Source: Clostridium massiliamazoniense (GTDB lineage: Bacteria; Bacillota; Clostridia; Clostridiales; Clostridiaceae). From it: DNA of 64,000 nucleotides. Shown here piece after piece: positions 19,192 through 28,775 of this stretch (position 1 is its first letter; each line of letters begins with the position of its first letter). The position numbers and the translations under genes were made by a program. The notes under the pieces are model-generated. The model was not told where the DNA came from. It made no database searches and saw only the letters and a list, made by a program, of their open reading frames with translations. The stretch is taken from NCBI RefSeq assembly GCF_001403635.1, contig NZ_LN879468.1, positions 1 to 64,000 on the forward strand, written 5' to 3'.

Positions 19192-19734
19192 ATGAAAAAA
19201 TTTGTTTGTACAGTATGTGGATATGTTTACGAAGGAGAAGCTGCACCAGCTAAATGTCCAGTTTGTGGAGTAGGTGCTGATAAATTTATAGAACAAAGCG
19301 GAGATATGGTATACGCTGATGAGCACAGAGTTGGAGTTGCTAAAGATGTAGATCCAAGAATAATTGAAGGATTACAAGCTAACTTCATGGGAGAATGTAC
19401 AGAAGTAGGTATGTACTTAGCAATGTCAAGACAAGCTGATAGAGAAGGATACCCAGAAGTAGCAGAAGCTTATAAAAGAATAGCTTTTGAAGAAGCAGAA
19501 CATGCAGCTAAATTTGCTGAAATGTTAGGAGAAGTTGTAGAAGCTGATACAAAAGCTAACTTACAAGCTAGAGTAAACGCTGAGCACGGAGCTTGCCAAG
19601 GTAAAAAAGACTTAGCTACATTAGCTAAACAATTAAACTTAGATGCAGTACATGACACAGTTCACGAAATGTGTAAAGATGAAGCTAGACACGGAAAAGC
19701 TTTCGCAGGATTATTAAACAGATACTTCCAATAA
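19192..19734 (+). CDS. rbr: Reverse rubrerythrin (N-terminal rubredoxin, C-terminal diiron domain)
   Basis: The 180-residue product begins with a rubredoxin-type FeS4 site (Cys6, Cys9, Cys22, Cys25), followed by a four-helix ferritin-like diiron domain with ligands in GECTE (about 68-71), EEAEH (100-104) and KDEARH (162-167). This order, rubredoxin first, is that of clostridial 'reverse' rubrerythrins, which reduce H2O2 and O2 with NADH-derived electrons in the cytosol of anaerobes. GGAGG 9-10 nt before ATG. Codon choice (many gct, gaa, ttcca) suggests strong expression. It has its own promoter and a strong terminator. Confidence 0.95.
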   Translation: MKKFVCTVCGYVYEGEAAPAKCPVCGVGADKFIEQSGDMVYADEHRVGVAKDVDPRIIEGLQANFMGECTEVGMYLAMSRQADREGYPEVAEAYKRIAFEEAEHAAKFAEMLGEVVEADTKANLQARVNAEHGACQGKKDLATLAKQLNLDAVHDTVHEMCKDEARHGKAFAGLLNRYFQ

Positions 19735-19737
19735 TAT

Positions 19738-19760
19738 AAAAGCCCTTCGGGGCTTTTTTT
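19738..19760 (+). terminator. Rubrerythrin terminator
   Basis: aaaagccc-ttcg-gggctttttt: a UUCG tetraloop hairpin with a T run. Confidence 0.92.
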
Positions 19761-19838
19761 AATTAAATTGTTCATATTTAATAATAAAATACATATAATA
19801 AAACAAAATTTATTTTAACAATAAAATTATTTTAGTTA

Positions 19839-19866
19839 TTGACTTCAATTTTCAAAGAGTTATAAT
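19839..19866 (+). promoter_or_regulatory. Promoter before the small frameshifted ORF
   Basis: TTGACT (19839-19844), a 16-bp spacer and TATAAT (19861-19866), followed 42 bp later by a ribosome binding site and ATG. Confidence 0.55.
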
Positions 19867-19908
19867 TAAATAAAATTTTAAAATATTATTAACAAGGGAG
19901 AATAATTT

Positions 19909-20035
19909 ATGTTAAGCTTATTAAGGAATAAATATATAGCAAAATTTTATAGCTTTTATTTTAGCTGGGGCTTTTATTTTAGCACTGGTTTATTTAAATG
20001 CACAAAAATATATATTAATTCTTAAGAGCCGTTAA
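19909..20035 (+). pseudogene. Small membrane-protein gene with a probable frameshift
   Basis: ATG with AAGGGAG upstream begins MLSLLRNKYIAKF. In that frame the rest is poor and stops at 20025. One frame over, from the aaaatttt run at about 19943-19950, the sequence reads IAFILAGAFILALVYLNAQK and ends KYILILKSR at 20035. Joined, the two give a convincing ~41-residue single-helix protein. Either the gene is broken by one base, or an indel is present in the assembly, or it is expressed by frameshifting. A promoter precedes it. Confidence 0.5.
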
Positions 20036-20078
20036 GCATAGATAAAATTCTTTCATTAGAAAAATTATGTTATATTTA

Positions 20079-20112
20079 TAAGGTAAGGCTCTAAGGTCTT
20101 ATCTTTTTTATT
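20079..20112 (+). terminator. Terminator or attenuator before aroF
   Basis: aaggtaag (20080-20087) pairs with cttatctt (20098-20105), followed by a T run. It may end the small ORF upstream or act as an attenuator in the aroF leader. No T-box consensus is visible. Confidence 0.6.
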
Positions 20113-20151
20113 TTTGGGGTATTAAATTTATAATTAAGGAGGGCTATTAAT

Positions 20152-21165
20152 ATGGTTGTTATTTTAAAACCAAAAACAGAAGAAAAAGAAATTAAAAAAC
20201 TTATAAATAATATAAAGAGTTTAGGAGTAGAAGTACAAGTGGTAAATGGGACAGAATGTAATATATTAGGACTTGTTGGTGATACTAGCAAAGTTGATCC
20301 TTCAAAAATAGAAGCAAATAAAAATGTAGAAAAGGTAATGAATGTTCAAGAGCCTTTTAAAAAGGCTAATAGATTATTCCATCCAGATGACTCTATTTTT
20401 AATATAAATGGTAGAGAAGTTGGAGGAAAGAAGATAACTTTAATTGCTGGACCTTGTTCAGTAGAAACAGAAGCTCAAATAACTTCAATAGCTAGAGAAG
20501 TTAAAGAAGTTGGTGCTGGATTCTTAAGAGGTGGTGCTTTTAAACCAAGAACTTCACCTTATAGTTTCCAAGGATTAGAAGCAGAAGGTTTAGAACTTTT
20601 AAAAATAGCAAGAAAAGAAACTGGACTTCCTATAGTAACAGAAATAATGAGCACAAGCATGATAGACAAGTTTGTGGATGATGTTGATGTTATTCAAGTT
20701 GGAGCTAGAAATATGCAAAACTTTGATTTATTAAAAGAGCTTGGAAAAATTGATAAACCAATTCTTCTTAAAAGAGGTTTATCAGCAACAATAGAAGAAC
20801 TTTTAATGTCAGCAGAGTATATTATGGCTGGAGGAAATGAAAGAGTTATTCTTTGTGAAAGAGGAATAAGAACTTTTGAAAATTACACAAGAAACACATT
20901 GGATTTAAGTGCAATACCAGCAATAAAAAAATTAAGTCATCTTCCTGTAATTGTAGACCCAAGTCATGCAGCAGGAAAGTCATGGATGGTTGATCCACTA
21001 TCAAAGGCAGCTATAGCTGTAGGGGCAGATGGATTAATAATAGAAGTTCATAATGATCCAGCTAATGCTTTATGTGATGGAAATCAATCAATAACGCCAG
21101 AAAGTTATGCTAAGTTAGTAGAAGAACTTAAGGTAATAGCAGCAGCTGTAGGAAAAGAAATATAA
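20152..21165 (+). CDS. aroF: 3-deoxy-7-phosphoheptulonate (DAHP) synthase, AroF type with N-terminal regulatory domain
   Basis: Catalyses the first step of aromatic biosynthesis, PEP plus erythrose-4-phosphate to DAHP. The 337-residue product has an N-terminal ferredoxin-like domain (about 1-70, ending near EPFKKANR) as in type I-beta enzymes, where it mediates feedback control. The barrel has LIAGPCSVE, GAGFLRGGAFKPRTSPYSF, KRGLSATIEE, LCERGIRTFE and VDPSHAAGK, which carry the metal- and PEP-binding residues. ATG with AAGGAGG 8 nt upstream. It leads the aromatic gene cluster but a terminator separates it from the aroB-aroA fusion, so transcription may be partly independent. Confidence 0.96.
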   Translation: MVVILKPKTEEKEIKKLINNIKSLGVEVQVVNGTECNILGLVGDTSKVDPSKIEANKNVEKVMNVQEPFKKANRLFHPDDSIFNINGREVGGKKITLIAGPCSVETEAQITSIAREVKEVGAGFLRGGAFKPRTSPYSFQGLEAEGLELLKIARKETGLPIVTEIMSTSMIDKFVDDVDVIQVGARNMQNFDLLKELGKIDKPILLKRGLSATIEELLMSAEYIMAGGNERVILCERGIRTFENYTRNTLDLSAIPAIKKLSHLPVIVDPSHAAGKSWMVDPLSKAAIAVGADGLIIEVHNDPANALCDGNQSITPESYAKLVEELKVIAAAVGKEI

Positions 21166-21172
21166 TAAACAA

Positions 21173-21214
21173 GAGCTATGCTTTCATTTTGACTAAAAAA
21201 GCATAGCTTTTTTT
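21173..21214 (+). terminator. Terminator after aroF
   Basis: agctatgcttt (21174-21184) pairs with aaagcatagct (21198-21208), followed by a T run. Confidence 0.85.
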
Positions 21215-21273
21215 AGCTAAAGGATTTAAGAATAAAAAGCATTAAATTTTAATTATGAAGTGGAGGTTTTTTA

Positions 21274-23604
21274 GTGAGAAGATTAACTGTTGATTTAAAA
21301 GACTTATTTTATGATATTTTAATAGATTCCGGTTTAAGACATAGATTTGATTTAGAAATTAAGAAAGTTTTTAAGGGAGATAAAATAGCTGTTATAACAG
21401 ATGAAAATTTAAATGCTATATATGGAAAAGAGCTTTTAAAAAATCTTGAAAAAAGTTTTTCAGTTAAATTTATTGTAATTAAGCCAGGCGAAAAAAGTAA
21501 GAGCTTTAATAGCTTAATTCCTATATATAATGAATTATTAGATTTTAAATTAACTAGAAGTGATTTAATCATTGCTTTTGGTGGTGGAGTTGTAGGTGAT
21601 TTAGCAGGCTTTGTAGCATCTACATTTTTAAGAGGTGTTAACTTTATACAAATACCAACTTCTCTATTAGCACAAGTGGATTCTAGTGTTGGTGGAAAAG
21701 TGGCTGTAGATTTAGAGAAAGGTAAAAATCTTGTGGGAAGTTTTTATCATCCAAAGCTAGTTTTAATAGATGTTGAAATTTTAGAAACTTTATCAGAGAA
21801 ATTCTTTAATGATGGTTTAGGTGAAGTAATAAAGTACGGAGCTATAAGAGATAAAGAATTATTTAAGGAATTAGAAAGCTTTAAGGATAAAAATCAGCTA
21901 AAAGAGAATATGGAACATATAATCTATACCTGTTGTAATATAAAAAGAGCCGTTGTTGAAAATGATGAGAAAGACAAGGGCGAAAGAATGATACTTAACC
22001 TTGGGCACACCCTTGGTCATGGTATAGAAAAAATATATAATTATGAAACTTATAGTCATGGAGAAGCTGTAGCTATAGGTATGTATAAAATAACTTTATT
22101 AAGTGAAAAAATGAAAATAACTAAGACAGGTACTGCAAATAGAATAAAGTCATTACTAGAAAAGTATGATTTACCAATAGATGCTGAAATAAAGGATGAA
22201 AATGCTTTAATAGAAGCTATAAAGTTAGATAAGAAAAATATAAATAGCACTTTAAATCTTATCTTAATAAAGGATATAGGTGAAGCAATGATATATAAAG
22301 CTCATAGTAACTTTTTTACTAACAAAGAAAAGGTTACTATTAATCCAAAAAAAATTTCAGGTGAGGTAGTTATTCCACCATCAAAGAGTATGGCTCATAG
22401 AGCTGTTATAGCGGCAGCTTTAAGTAAGGGGATTAGTACTATAGATAATATAGACTTTTCAGATGATATTATAGCAACCATAGAAGCCATGAGAACTTTA
22501 GGGGCTAAAATTGAGATTAAAGAAAAGTCTTTAATTATAGATGGAAGTGATACTTTTACTAAAAAAGGTGGAGTTATTGATTGTAATGAATCAGGTTCTA
22601 CTTTAAGATTCTTAGTACCAATTTCTATTGCAAAGGAAAATGAAATAACTTTTGTGGGAAGAGGAAATCTAGGGAAAAGACCTTTAGATATATATTATTC
22701 AATATTTAATAAACAAAATATTGATTATTCTTATGAGGAAAATATATTAAATTTAAAAATAAATGGTGAGCTTGCAGGTGATGACTTTGAGGTAGCAGGA
22801 AATGTTAGTTCTCAATTTATAACAGGATTACTTTTTGCATTACCTTTATTAAAAGATGATTCCAGAATTATTATAACTACTGAATTGCAATCAAAGGGAT
22901 ATTTAGATTTAACCTTAGATATGCTTAATAAATTTGGCATAGAAATAATCAATAAGGACTATAAAGAGTTTATTATAAAGGGAAATCAAAGCTATAAAGC
23001 TTTTGATTATAGTGTTGAAGGAGATTACTCTCAAGGAGCATTTTTCTTATGTGCTAATGCCTTAGGAAATAAGGTACTTTCAAAGGGGTTAGACTTAGAG
23101 TCTTTACAAGGTGATAAAGAAGTTATAGAAATTTTAGAAAGAATGGGTGGAAAGTTAAATATTGAAGGTAATGCTATTAATATGACTTTTAATGAGTTAA
23201 AGTCAACTGTAATTGATGCTTCACAATGCCCAGATGTAATTCCAGTTTTAACTGTTGTGGCAGCCTTAAGTGAAGGAGAAACTAGGGTAATAAATGGAGA
23301 AAGACTTAGAATAAAGGAATGTGATAGATTAAATGCTATTGCAACTGAGTTGAATAAAATTGGTGCTAATATAGTAGAATTAGAGAATGAATTAATAATA
23401 AATGGAGTTAAGGAATTTACAGGTGGGGAAGTTAGTAGCCATGATGACCATAGAATAGCTATGAGTATGGCCATAGCATCAACTTTTTGTAAGGAAGAGT
23501 TAGTTATAACAAATCCAAAATGTGTTTCAAAATCTTACCCAGGTTTTTGGAATGATTTTAAAGCTTTAGGAGGTGATTTTGATGAGTGGAACATGGGGAA
23601 ATAA
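21274..23604 (+). CDS. aroB-aroA: Fused 3-dehydroquinate synthase / EPSP synthase (AroB-AroA)
   Basis: One uninterrupted 776-codon frame encodes two full enzymes. Residues 1-350 are Aro[16 protein letters not shown] (NAD site), [28 protein letters not shown] (zinc His) and [10 protein letters not shown]. Residues about 352-776 are Aro[35 protein letters not shown] and [16 protein letters not shown]. AroB makes dehydroquinate (step 2), AroA makes EPSP (step 6). The two meet with virtually no linker (about residues 343-352, [10 protein letters not shown]). The start is GTG with GGAGG 7 nt upstream. The 3' end overlaps aroC by 23 bp. AroB then AroA is also the order at the start of the fungal AROM protein. 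The fusion seems real because no stop interrupts it, but a sequencing indel at the T6 run near 22311 must be excluded. Confidence 0.93.
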   Translation: MRRLTVDLKDLFYDILIDSGLRHRFDLEIKKVFKGDKIAVITDENLNAIYGKELLKNLEKSFSVKFIVIKPGEKSKSFNSLIPIYNELLDFKLTRSDLIIAFGGGVVGDLAGFVASTFLRGVNFIQIPTSLLAQVDSSVGGKVAVDLEKGKNLVGSFYHPKLVLIDVEILETLSEKFFNDGLGEVIKYGAIRDKELFKELESFKDKNQLKENMEHIIYTCCNIKRAVVENDEKDKGERMILNLGHTLGHGIEKIYNYETYSHGEAVAIGMYKITLLSEKMKITKTGTANRIKSLLEKYDLPIDAEIKDENALIEAIKLDKKNINSTLNLILIKDIGEAMIYKAHSNFFTNKEKVTINPKKISGEVVIPPSKSMAHRAVIAAALSKGISTIDNIDFSDDIIATIEAMRTLGAKIEIKEKSLIIDGSDTFTKKGGVIDCNESGSTLRFLVPISIAKENEITFVGRGNLGKRPLDIYYSIFNKQNIDYSYEENILNLKINGELAGDDFEVAGNVSSQFITGLLFALPLLKDDSRIIITTELQSKGYLDLTLDMLNKFGIEIINKDYKEFIIKGNQSYKAFDYSVEGDYSQGAFFLCANALGNKVLSKGLDLESLQGDKEVIEILERMGGKLNIEGNAINMTFNELKSTVIDASQCPDVIPVLTVVAALSEGETRVINGERLRIKECDRLNAIATELNKIGANIVELENELIINGVKEFTGGEVSSHDDHRIAMSMAIASTFCKEELVITNPKCVSKSYPGFWNDFKALGGDFDEWNMGK

Positions 23605-24658
23605 AATAGAACTTTCTATTTTTGGTGAATCTCATGGAAAAGCCATTGGAATAGTTATAAACGGTATAAAGCCAGGCTTTGAAATTGATATGGATAAAAT
23701 AGAAAAGGAAATGGAGAGAAGAGCACCAGGAAGAAATAAAATGTCTACTCAAAGAAAAGAGGGCGATAAGCCTAAAATATTAAGTGGGATATTTGAAGGA
23801 AAAACAACAGGTGCACCTATTTCTATGATTATAGAAAATTCAGATACAAGATCAAAGGATTATTCAAAGTTAAAAGATTTAATGAGACCGGGTCATGCAG
23901 ATTATGCAGGAAATAGAAGATATGGTGGATTTAATGATTATAGAGGTGGAGGACATTTTTCAGGAAGAATAACAGCACCTCTTGTATTTGCTGGAGCTTT
24001 AGCTAAACAGCTTTTAGAGGAAAAGGGAATAAAAATAGGAGCTCATATTAGTTCTGTTGGTAAGGTAAAAGATGATAGTTTCAATAGAATAAATATATCT
24101 GAAAGTTTATTAGAGCACCTATTAAAAAAAGAGTTACCTCTTATAAAAGATGAAAAAATAGAAGAGGTAAAAAAGGAAATAGAAAAGGTAAGATTAAAAG
24201 GAAATTCAATTGGTGGAACTATTGAATGTGCAATAATAGGGGTTAAAGCAGGGATTGGATCACCATTCTTTGATTCACTAGAAAGTAAAATAGCAAGTTT
24301 AGCATTTTCAGTTCCAGCAGTAAAGGGAATAGAATTTGGTTTAGGCTTTGAAATTTCAGAAATGACAGGAGCAGAAGCCAATGATGAATATTATGTTGAG
24401 AATGGTGAAATAAAAGCTTATTCAAACAATAATGGTGGTATAACAGGTGGTATAAGTAATGGAATGCCAATAACATATAAGGTAGCTATAAAGCCAACAC
24501 CATCAATAAGCATAGAACAAAGAACAGTTAATATAAGTACTATGGAGAATGAGAAACTTGTAATAGAAGGAAGACATGATCCTTGTATAGTACAAAGAGC
24601 AGTAGTAGTAATTGAAGCAATTGCAGCAATTGCAATACTTGAAGCAATTGAAAGTTGA
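23582..24658 (+). CDS. aroC: Chorismate synthase
   Basis: Converts EPSP to chorismate with reduced FMN as cofactor, the last step of the common aromatic pathway. The 358-residue product begins [19 protein letters not shown], the classical N-terminal signature. It continues with [42 protein letters not shown] and the C-terminal [12 protein letters not shown] chose ATG 23582 because AGGAGGTG lies 7 nt upstream and the protein family begins at M-S. It starts inside the aroB-aroA frame (23-bp overlap), implying translational coupling. pheA follows 13 bp later. Confidence 0.96.
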   Translation: MSGTWGNKIELSIFGESHGKAIGIVINGIKPGFEIDMDKIEKEMERRAPGRNKMSTQRKEGDKPKILSGIFEGKTTGAPISMIIENSDTRSKDYSKLKDLMRPGHADYAGNRRYGGFNDYRGGGHFSGRITAPLVFAGALAKQLLEEKGIKIGAHISSVGKVKDDSFNRINISESLLEHLLKKELPLIKDEKIEEVKKEIEKVRLKGNSIGGTIECAIIGVKAGIGSPFFDSLESKIASLAFSVPAVKGIEFGLGFEISEMTGAEANDEYYVENGEIKAYSNNNGGITGGISNGMPITYKVAIKPTPSISIEQRTVNISTMENEKLVIEGRHDPCIVQRAVVVIEAIAAIAILEAIES

Positions 24659-24671
24659 ATGGAGTGATTTT

Positions 24672-25793
24672 ATGAATAAAGATTTATCTTGGTGTAGAGC
24701 TAGGATTGATGAAATAGATGAAAAGTTAATGGCTCTTTTTGAAGAACGTATGACTATAGTTTTAGATGTAGCTAGATATAAGAAAGAAAATAATCTTCCT
24801 ATTTTTAATAAGGTTAGAGAAGATGAAGTTATTGAAAAGAATTTAAATAGAATTAACAATGAAGCTTTAAAGGTTCATGCTGAAAATATGCTTCACAGTC
24901 TTATGGATATAAGTAAAGATTATCAATGTGAAAATATTGGTGTTAGGGAAGTTCCTTTAAGTAAAGGAAGAGAAATTAAAATAGGTTACCAAGGAGTTCC
25001 GGGTTCTTTTAGTGATGAAGCCTTAATAAAGTATTTCGGTAAAGATTACAGTGGAAAAGCTTTTGAAGAGTTTGAAGATGTTTTTACAGCACTAAAATTT
25101 GATTCCATTGATTATGGAGTATTACCTATAGAAAATTCAACTACGGGTTCTATAACTAAAAACTATGACTTATTAAAAAAATATGGATTCCATATAGTAG
25201 GAGAAGTTCTAGTTAAAATTGAACATAATCTATTAGGAGTAAAAGGTAGTGAAATTAAAGATATTGAAGAGATATATTCTCATTCACAAGCTTTTGAGCA
25301 AAGTAGTGAGTATTTAAATTCCCTAGGAAATAAAGTTCAATTAATACCTCATCATAATACTGCAACAAGTGCTAAATATATAAGTGAACTTTCTGATAAA
25401 AGAAAGGCTGCTATAGGAAGCTTAAGAGCTGCTGAAATTTATGGATTAGATGTATTAAAGGAGCAGATTAACAATGCTTTAGAAAACTATACTAGATTTA
25501 TTATAGTGGGTAGAGATTTTGAAACTAATGAATTATGCAATAAAATAACTATATCATTTACCTTAGATAATAAGGCAGGAAATCTTTATAATAAGCTTAA
25601 AGTATTTTCTGATAATAATATTAACTTACGTAAGATAGAGTCAAGACCAATGGGAAATGGACATTTTGATTATTACTTCTATATAGATTTAGATGGAAAT
25701 ATATCAGATAGTGCTGTGAAAAATTCTTTAGATTTATTTGAAAAAGATAGTAAGGATTATAAACTTTTAGGGGCATATAGAAGAGAGGAATAG
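24672..25793 (+). CDS. pheA: Bifunctional chorismate mutase / prephenate dehydratase (P-protein)
   Basis: Makes phenylpyruvate from chorismate. The 373-residue product has an N-terminal AroQ chorismate mutase (about 1-90, RARIDEIDEKLMALFEERM), then prephenate dehydratase (about 105-285, GYQGVPGSFSDEA, PIENSTTGSI, HNTATSAKY) and a C-terminal ACT domain (ITISFTLDNKAGNLYNKL, ESRPMG) for Phe feedback. ATG 24672 fits the family and has GGAGTG 8 nt upstream; the frame is open further upstream inside aroC. aroE begins 2 bp after the stop, so the two are coupled. Confidence 0.95.
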   Translation: MNKDLSWCRARIDEIDEKLMALFEERMTIVLDVARYKKENNLPIFNKVREDEVIEKNLNRINNEALKVHAENMLHSLMDISKDYQCENIGVREVPLSKGREIKIGYQGVPGSFSDEALIKYFGKDYSGKAFEEFEDVFTALKFDSIDYGVLPIENSTTGSITKNYDLLKKYGFHIVGEVLVKIEHNLLGVKGSEIKDIEEIYSHSQAFEQSSEYLNSLGNKVQLIPHHNTATSAKYISELSDKRKAAIGSLRAAEIYGLDVLKEQINNALENYTRFIIVGRDFETNELCNKITISFTLDNKAGNLYNKLKVFSDNNINLRKIESRPMGNGHFDYYFYIDLDGNISDSAVKNSLDLFEKDSKDYKLLGAYRREE

Positions 25794-25795
25794 TT

Positions 25796-26614
25796 ATGGA
25801 GTTATATGGATTATTGGGAGAAAAATTAGGTCATAGTCTTTCTCCAGAAATACATGAACCAATATTTGAGAAGTTAAATATTAAAGGAAAGTATAATTTA
25901 TTTTCTATTAAAAGAGAAGATTTTTCTAAGGTAATATGTAGTCTTAAAGTTTTAGGCATAAAAGGAGTTAATGTAACTATTCCTTATAAAGAAGAAATAA
26001 TGAAGCAATTGGATGTTATTTCAGAAGAGGCTAAAAAAATAGGTGCGGTAAACACTGTTCATATAGAAAATGGGAAAGCTATAGGTTACAATACAGATTA
26101 CTATGGATTTTATAAAATGCTAATTAGAGATAATATTGAAATAAAGGATAATGAATTTTATGTTTTAGGAGCAGGTGGTGCATCTAAAGCAATTATACAT
26201 TGTTTACTTGATAATGGGGCTACAAAGGTTGTTTTAGTTTCTAGGGATAAGGAGAAAACTAAGGAAAAGTTTAAGGGTGTAAATATAGAAATTATAAATT
26301 ATGAGGAATTAAAAAGTGTAAGTAATAAGTACGCTATAGTTAATACTACACCTTGTGGAATGTATCCAAATATAGATAGTTGTGCTGCTGATGAAAAAAT
26401 AATTGAGAACTTTAAAGTAGCCTGCGATATAGTTTATAATCCAGAGGAAACTAAATTTTTAAAGATTGCAAAAGAAAAAGGATTAAAAACTGTAGGTGGT
26501 TTATTTATGTTAGTAGGTCAAGGGGTTAAGGCTGAAGAAATTTGGAATAATAAAAAAATAGACACTTCTTTAGAGGAAGAAATTTTTAATAAATTAAGAG
26601 TAAAGTTTAATTAA
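25796..26614 (+). CDS. aroE: Shikimate dehydrogenase (NADP+)
   Basis: Reduces 3-dehydroshikimate to shikimate. The 272-residue product has the N-terminal substrate part GLLGEKLGHSLSPEIHE, then NVTIPYKEEIM with the catalytic Lys, IGAVNTV, the Rossmann motif VLGAGGASKAII, and the end GLFMLVGQGVKAEEIW. ATG with AGAGGA 5 nt upstream, 2 bp after pheA. Length is normal. Confidence 0.96.
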   Translation: MELYGLLGEKLGHSLSPEIHEPIFEKLNIKGKYNLFSIKREDFSKVICSLKVLGIKGVNVTIPYKEEIMKQLDVISEEAKKIGAVNTVHIENGKAIGYNTDYYGFYKMLIRDNIEIKDNEFYVLGAGGASKAIIHCLLDNGATKVVLVSRDKEKTKEKFKGVNIEIINYEELKSVSNKYAIVNTTPCGMYPNIDSCAADEKIIENFKVACDIVYNPEETKFLKIAKEKGLKTVGGLFMLVGQGVKAEEIWNNKKIDTSLEEEIFNKLRVKFN

Positions 26615-26666
26615 ATTAGGAAGATAATATAAATAGTACACAAAATATAAATAGGTGGTATTGATA

Positions 26667-27167
26667 ATGAAAAAAGGAATTGTTTTAATTGGAATGCCTG
26701 GATGTGGAAAATCAACAATAGGTAGAGAAATTGCAAAGAAAATGGATTTTAAATTTGTTGATATGGATAGTTTTATAGAAGCTTGCTCTCAAAAAACTAT
26801 AGAACAATTATTTCAAAAGGGTGAAGATATTTTTAGACAATGGGAAAGTAAAAGTTGTGAGGTTTTAAGAAAACTTGATAAAGCTGTAATTGCAACTGGA
26901 GGGGGAGCTGTAAAAACAAAAGGAAATATTGAGTATTTTAAAGATTTTACAGTTATCTTTATAAATAGACCATTAGAGTTAATATTTGAGGATATAGATA
27001 CAGAAGCAAGACCTCTTTTAAAAGATGGAAAAGAAAAACTTATAACCTTGTATAGAGAAAGAATTGATTTGTATAAAAAATATGGACAGATAGAAATTAT
27101 AAATGATGGAACTATAGATGAAGTTGTAGAGGAAATAATAAAGGCTGTAGATTTATCTTATATTTAG
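26667..27167 (+). CDS. aroK: Shikimate kinase
   Basis: Phosphorylates shikimate with ATP. The 166-residue product carries the P-loop GMPGCGKST (residues 9-17), the DMDSFIE Mg2+/shikimate Asp, ATGGGAV (Walker B-like glycine motif) and the lid region with RPLL. ATG 26667 is chosen because AGGTGG lies 7-8 nt upstream and family members begin shortly before the P-loop. GTG 26655 is an in-frame alternative. A decayed module A repeat follows. Confidence 0.95.
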   Translation: MKKGIVLIGMPGCGKSTIGREIAKKMDFKFVDMDSFIEACSQKTIEQLFQKGEDIFRQWESKSCEVLRKLDKAVIATGGGAVKTKGNIEYFKDFTVIFINRPLELIFEDIDTEARPLLKDGKEKLITLYRERIDLYKKYGQIEIINDGTIDEVVEEIIKAVDLSYI

Positions 27168-27189
27168 AAGCTGTATAAGTAGCATTAAG

Positions 27190-27258
27190 CTTTTAGATAA
27201 GAATTCAGGTGAAATTAAAATTTTATCTGAATTAAGTTTATATTTATAGTTTTTAAAA
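27190..27258 (+). repeat. Degenerate 3' half of module A repeat
   Basis: gcttttagataagaattcag and atctgaattaagtttatatt match the 3' hairpin and tail of the copies at 29711 and 56052 with substitutions. It lies between aroK and aroQ inside the aromatic cluster. Confidence 0.65.
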
Positions 27259-27296
27259 TAGCTGTATTATACTAAATTTAGAGAGAAGGTTTTATT

Positions 27297-27728
27297 ATGA
27301 AAATAAAATTAATAAATGGACCTAATTTGAATTTTTTGGGTATAAGAGAAAAAGGAATATATGGGACTAAAAGCTTTGAAGAGGTAGAAAAGTACGTTAT
27401 AGAAGAAGGAAAAAAGTTAGGTCATGAAATAATATCTTTTCAAAGTAATATAGAAGGTGAATTAATCAATGCAATACAGGATGCTTATTTAAACAACTAT
27501 GATGGGATAATCATAAATCCAGGGGCATATACTCACTATAGTATTGCATTATATGATGCATTAAAAAGTGTAAATATGAAATGTGTAGAAGTTCATTTAA
27601 GTAATGTTCATAAAAGAGAAGAATTTAGACATAAGTCAGTGACAGCAGCAGCATGTATTGGACAAATAACAGGGTTTGGGGAGTATGGATATATAATGGC
27701 TATAAATGCACTTGAAAATAGCCAGTAA
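27297..27728 (+). CDS. aroQ: Type II 3-dehydroquinate dehydratase
   Basis: Dehydrates 3-dehydroquinate to 3-dehydroshikimate. The 143-residue product has the type II signatures INGPNLNFLGIRE with the catalytic Tyr slightly downstream (GIYG), QSNIEGELINAIQ, IINPGAYTHYSIALYDAL with the catalytic His, and EVHLSNVHKREEFRHKS. ATG with GAGAAGG upstream. Length is typical (about 145). It normally assembles as a dodecamer. Confidence 0.96.
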   Translation: MKIKLINGPNLNFLGIREKGIYGTKSFEEVEKYVIEEGKKLGHEIISFQSNIEGELINAIQDAYLNNYDGIIINPGAYTHYSIALYDALKSVNMKCVEVHLSNVHKREEFRHKSVTAAACIGQITGFGEYGYIMAINALENSQ

Positions 27729-27778
27729 TAAAAAAGTGTTTTATTAATTAAGGTTAATTAAAAAAGGGGGGATTTCAT

Positions 27779-28627
27779 ATGGTCATAACTATTATTGGTT
27801 TAGGAGTTATAGGTGGTTCTTATGGACTTGCCTTAAAGGGAAAAATATATGGTGCAGAGATAAATGGTATTGATATTTCTGAGGAAACTTTAAAAAAGGC
27901 AAATGAAATGGGAATTGTAAGAAGGTCTGCTATTTATGGAAGTGAGGAATCTTATAATATTATTTCTGAAAGTGATTTGCTTATTGTTTGCTTGTATCCA
28001 AAGAAGATTAAAGAGTTTATTCAATGTTATAAAAAATCTTTTAAAGACGGACTTTTAATAACTGATACAACTGGAATAAAGGGCAATTTCATTAATAATA
28101 TTTTAAGTGAACTTCCAAAGGGCGTAGATTTTGTATTTACACATCCTATGGCTGGAAGAGAAAAGAAAGGCATAGAATATGCTTCTAGAAAAGTATTTAT
28201 AGGGGCTAACTTTATAATTACACCTATTATTATAAATAAAGAAGAAAACATAGAAAAGATTAAAGAAATTGCTAAAACTATGGGGTTTGGTAAAATTTCA
28301 ATGGTAAATCCCTATGAGCATGATAAAATAATAAGTTTTACTAGTCAATTACCACATGCCATAGCTGTTTCCTTAATAAATAGCGATAATTATAATATGG
28401 AAACAGGAGTTTTTATAGGGGATAGTTATAGAGATTTAACTAGAATAGCTAATATAAATGAAGAGTTATGGAGTGAGTTGTTTATAGATAATAAAGAAAA
28501 CTTAATTATGGCTATTGAAAATTTTCAAGATGAATTAAATAAAGTTAAAGCAGCTATTAAGAATGAAAATGTAGATGAACTTAAAGAATTTTTTGTGAAA
28601 TCTACTGAAAGAAGAGAAAAACTTTAA
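27779..28627 (+). CDS. tyrA: Prephenate dehydrogenase
   Basis: Oxidatively decarboxylates prephenate to 4-hydroxyphenylpyruvate for Tyr. The 282-residue product begins with a Rossmann NAD site (IIGLGVIGGSYGLALKG). It then has DTTGIKG, FTHPMAGREKKGIEYA with the catalytic His, and FTSQLPHAIAVSL. No ACT domain is present at this length. ATG with AGGGGGG 8 nt upstream. It closes the aromatic cluster; a terminator follows. No aromatic aminotransferase is in the cluster. Confidence 0.94.
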   Translation: MVITIIGLGVIGGSYGLALKGKIYGAEINGIDISEETLKKANEMGIVRRSAIYGSEESYNIISESDLLIVCLYPKKIKEFIQCYKKSFKDGLLITDTTGIKGNFINNILSELPKGVDFVFTHPMAGREKKGIEYASRKVFIGANFIITPIIINKEENIEKIKEIAKTMGFGKISMVNPYEHDKIISFTSQLPHAIAVSLINSDNYNMETGVFIGDSYRDLTRIANINEELWSELFIDNKENLIMAIENFQDELNKVKAAIKNENVDELKEFFVKSTERREKL

Positions 28628-28659
28628 AGTAGAAAATTTAAAATAATCAGAAACTAATG

Positions 28660-28698
28660 AAGGGAATGTATCAAAAGTTATGGATATGTTCCTTTTTT
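28660..28698 (+). terminator. Terminator after tyrA
   Basis: agggaatgtatc (28661-28672) pairs with gatatgttcctt, followed by a T run; one stem mismatch. Confidence 0.75.
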
Positions 28699-28775
28699 AA
28701 ATATATTATAAAAAATAAAATTCTTTATTGAGTCATATATTAATAGAAATGAATTAATTATAGGGGGATAAAATT

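Noticed and set aside
20079-20151. A T-box or other riboswitch in front of aroF
   Set aside because: The leader is only about 115 nt after the small ORF and lacks the GGTACCGCG core or any other class signature; only a simple hairpin with a T run is visible.
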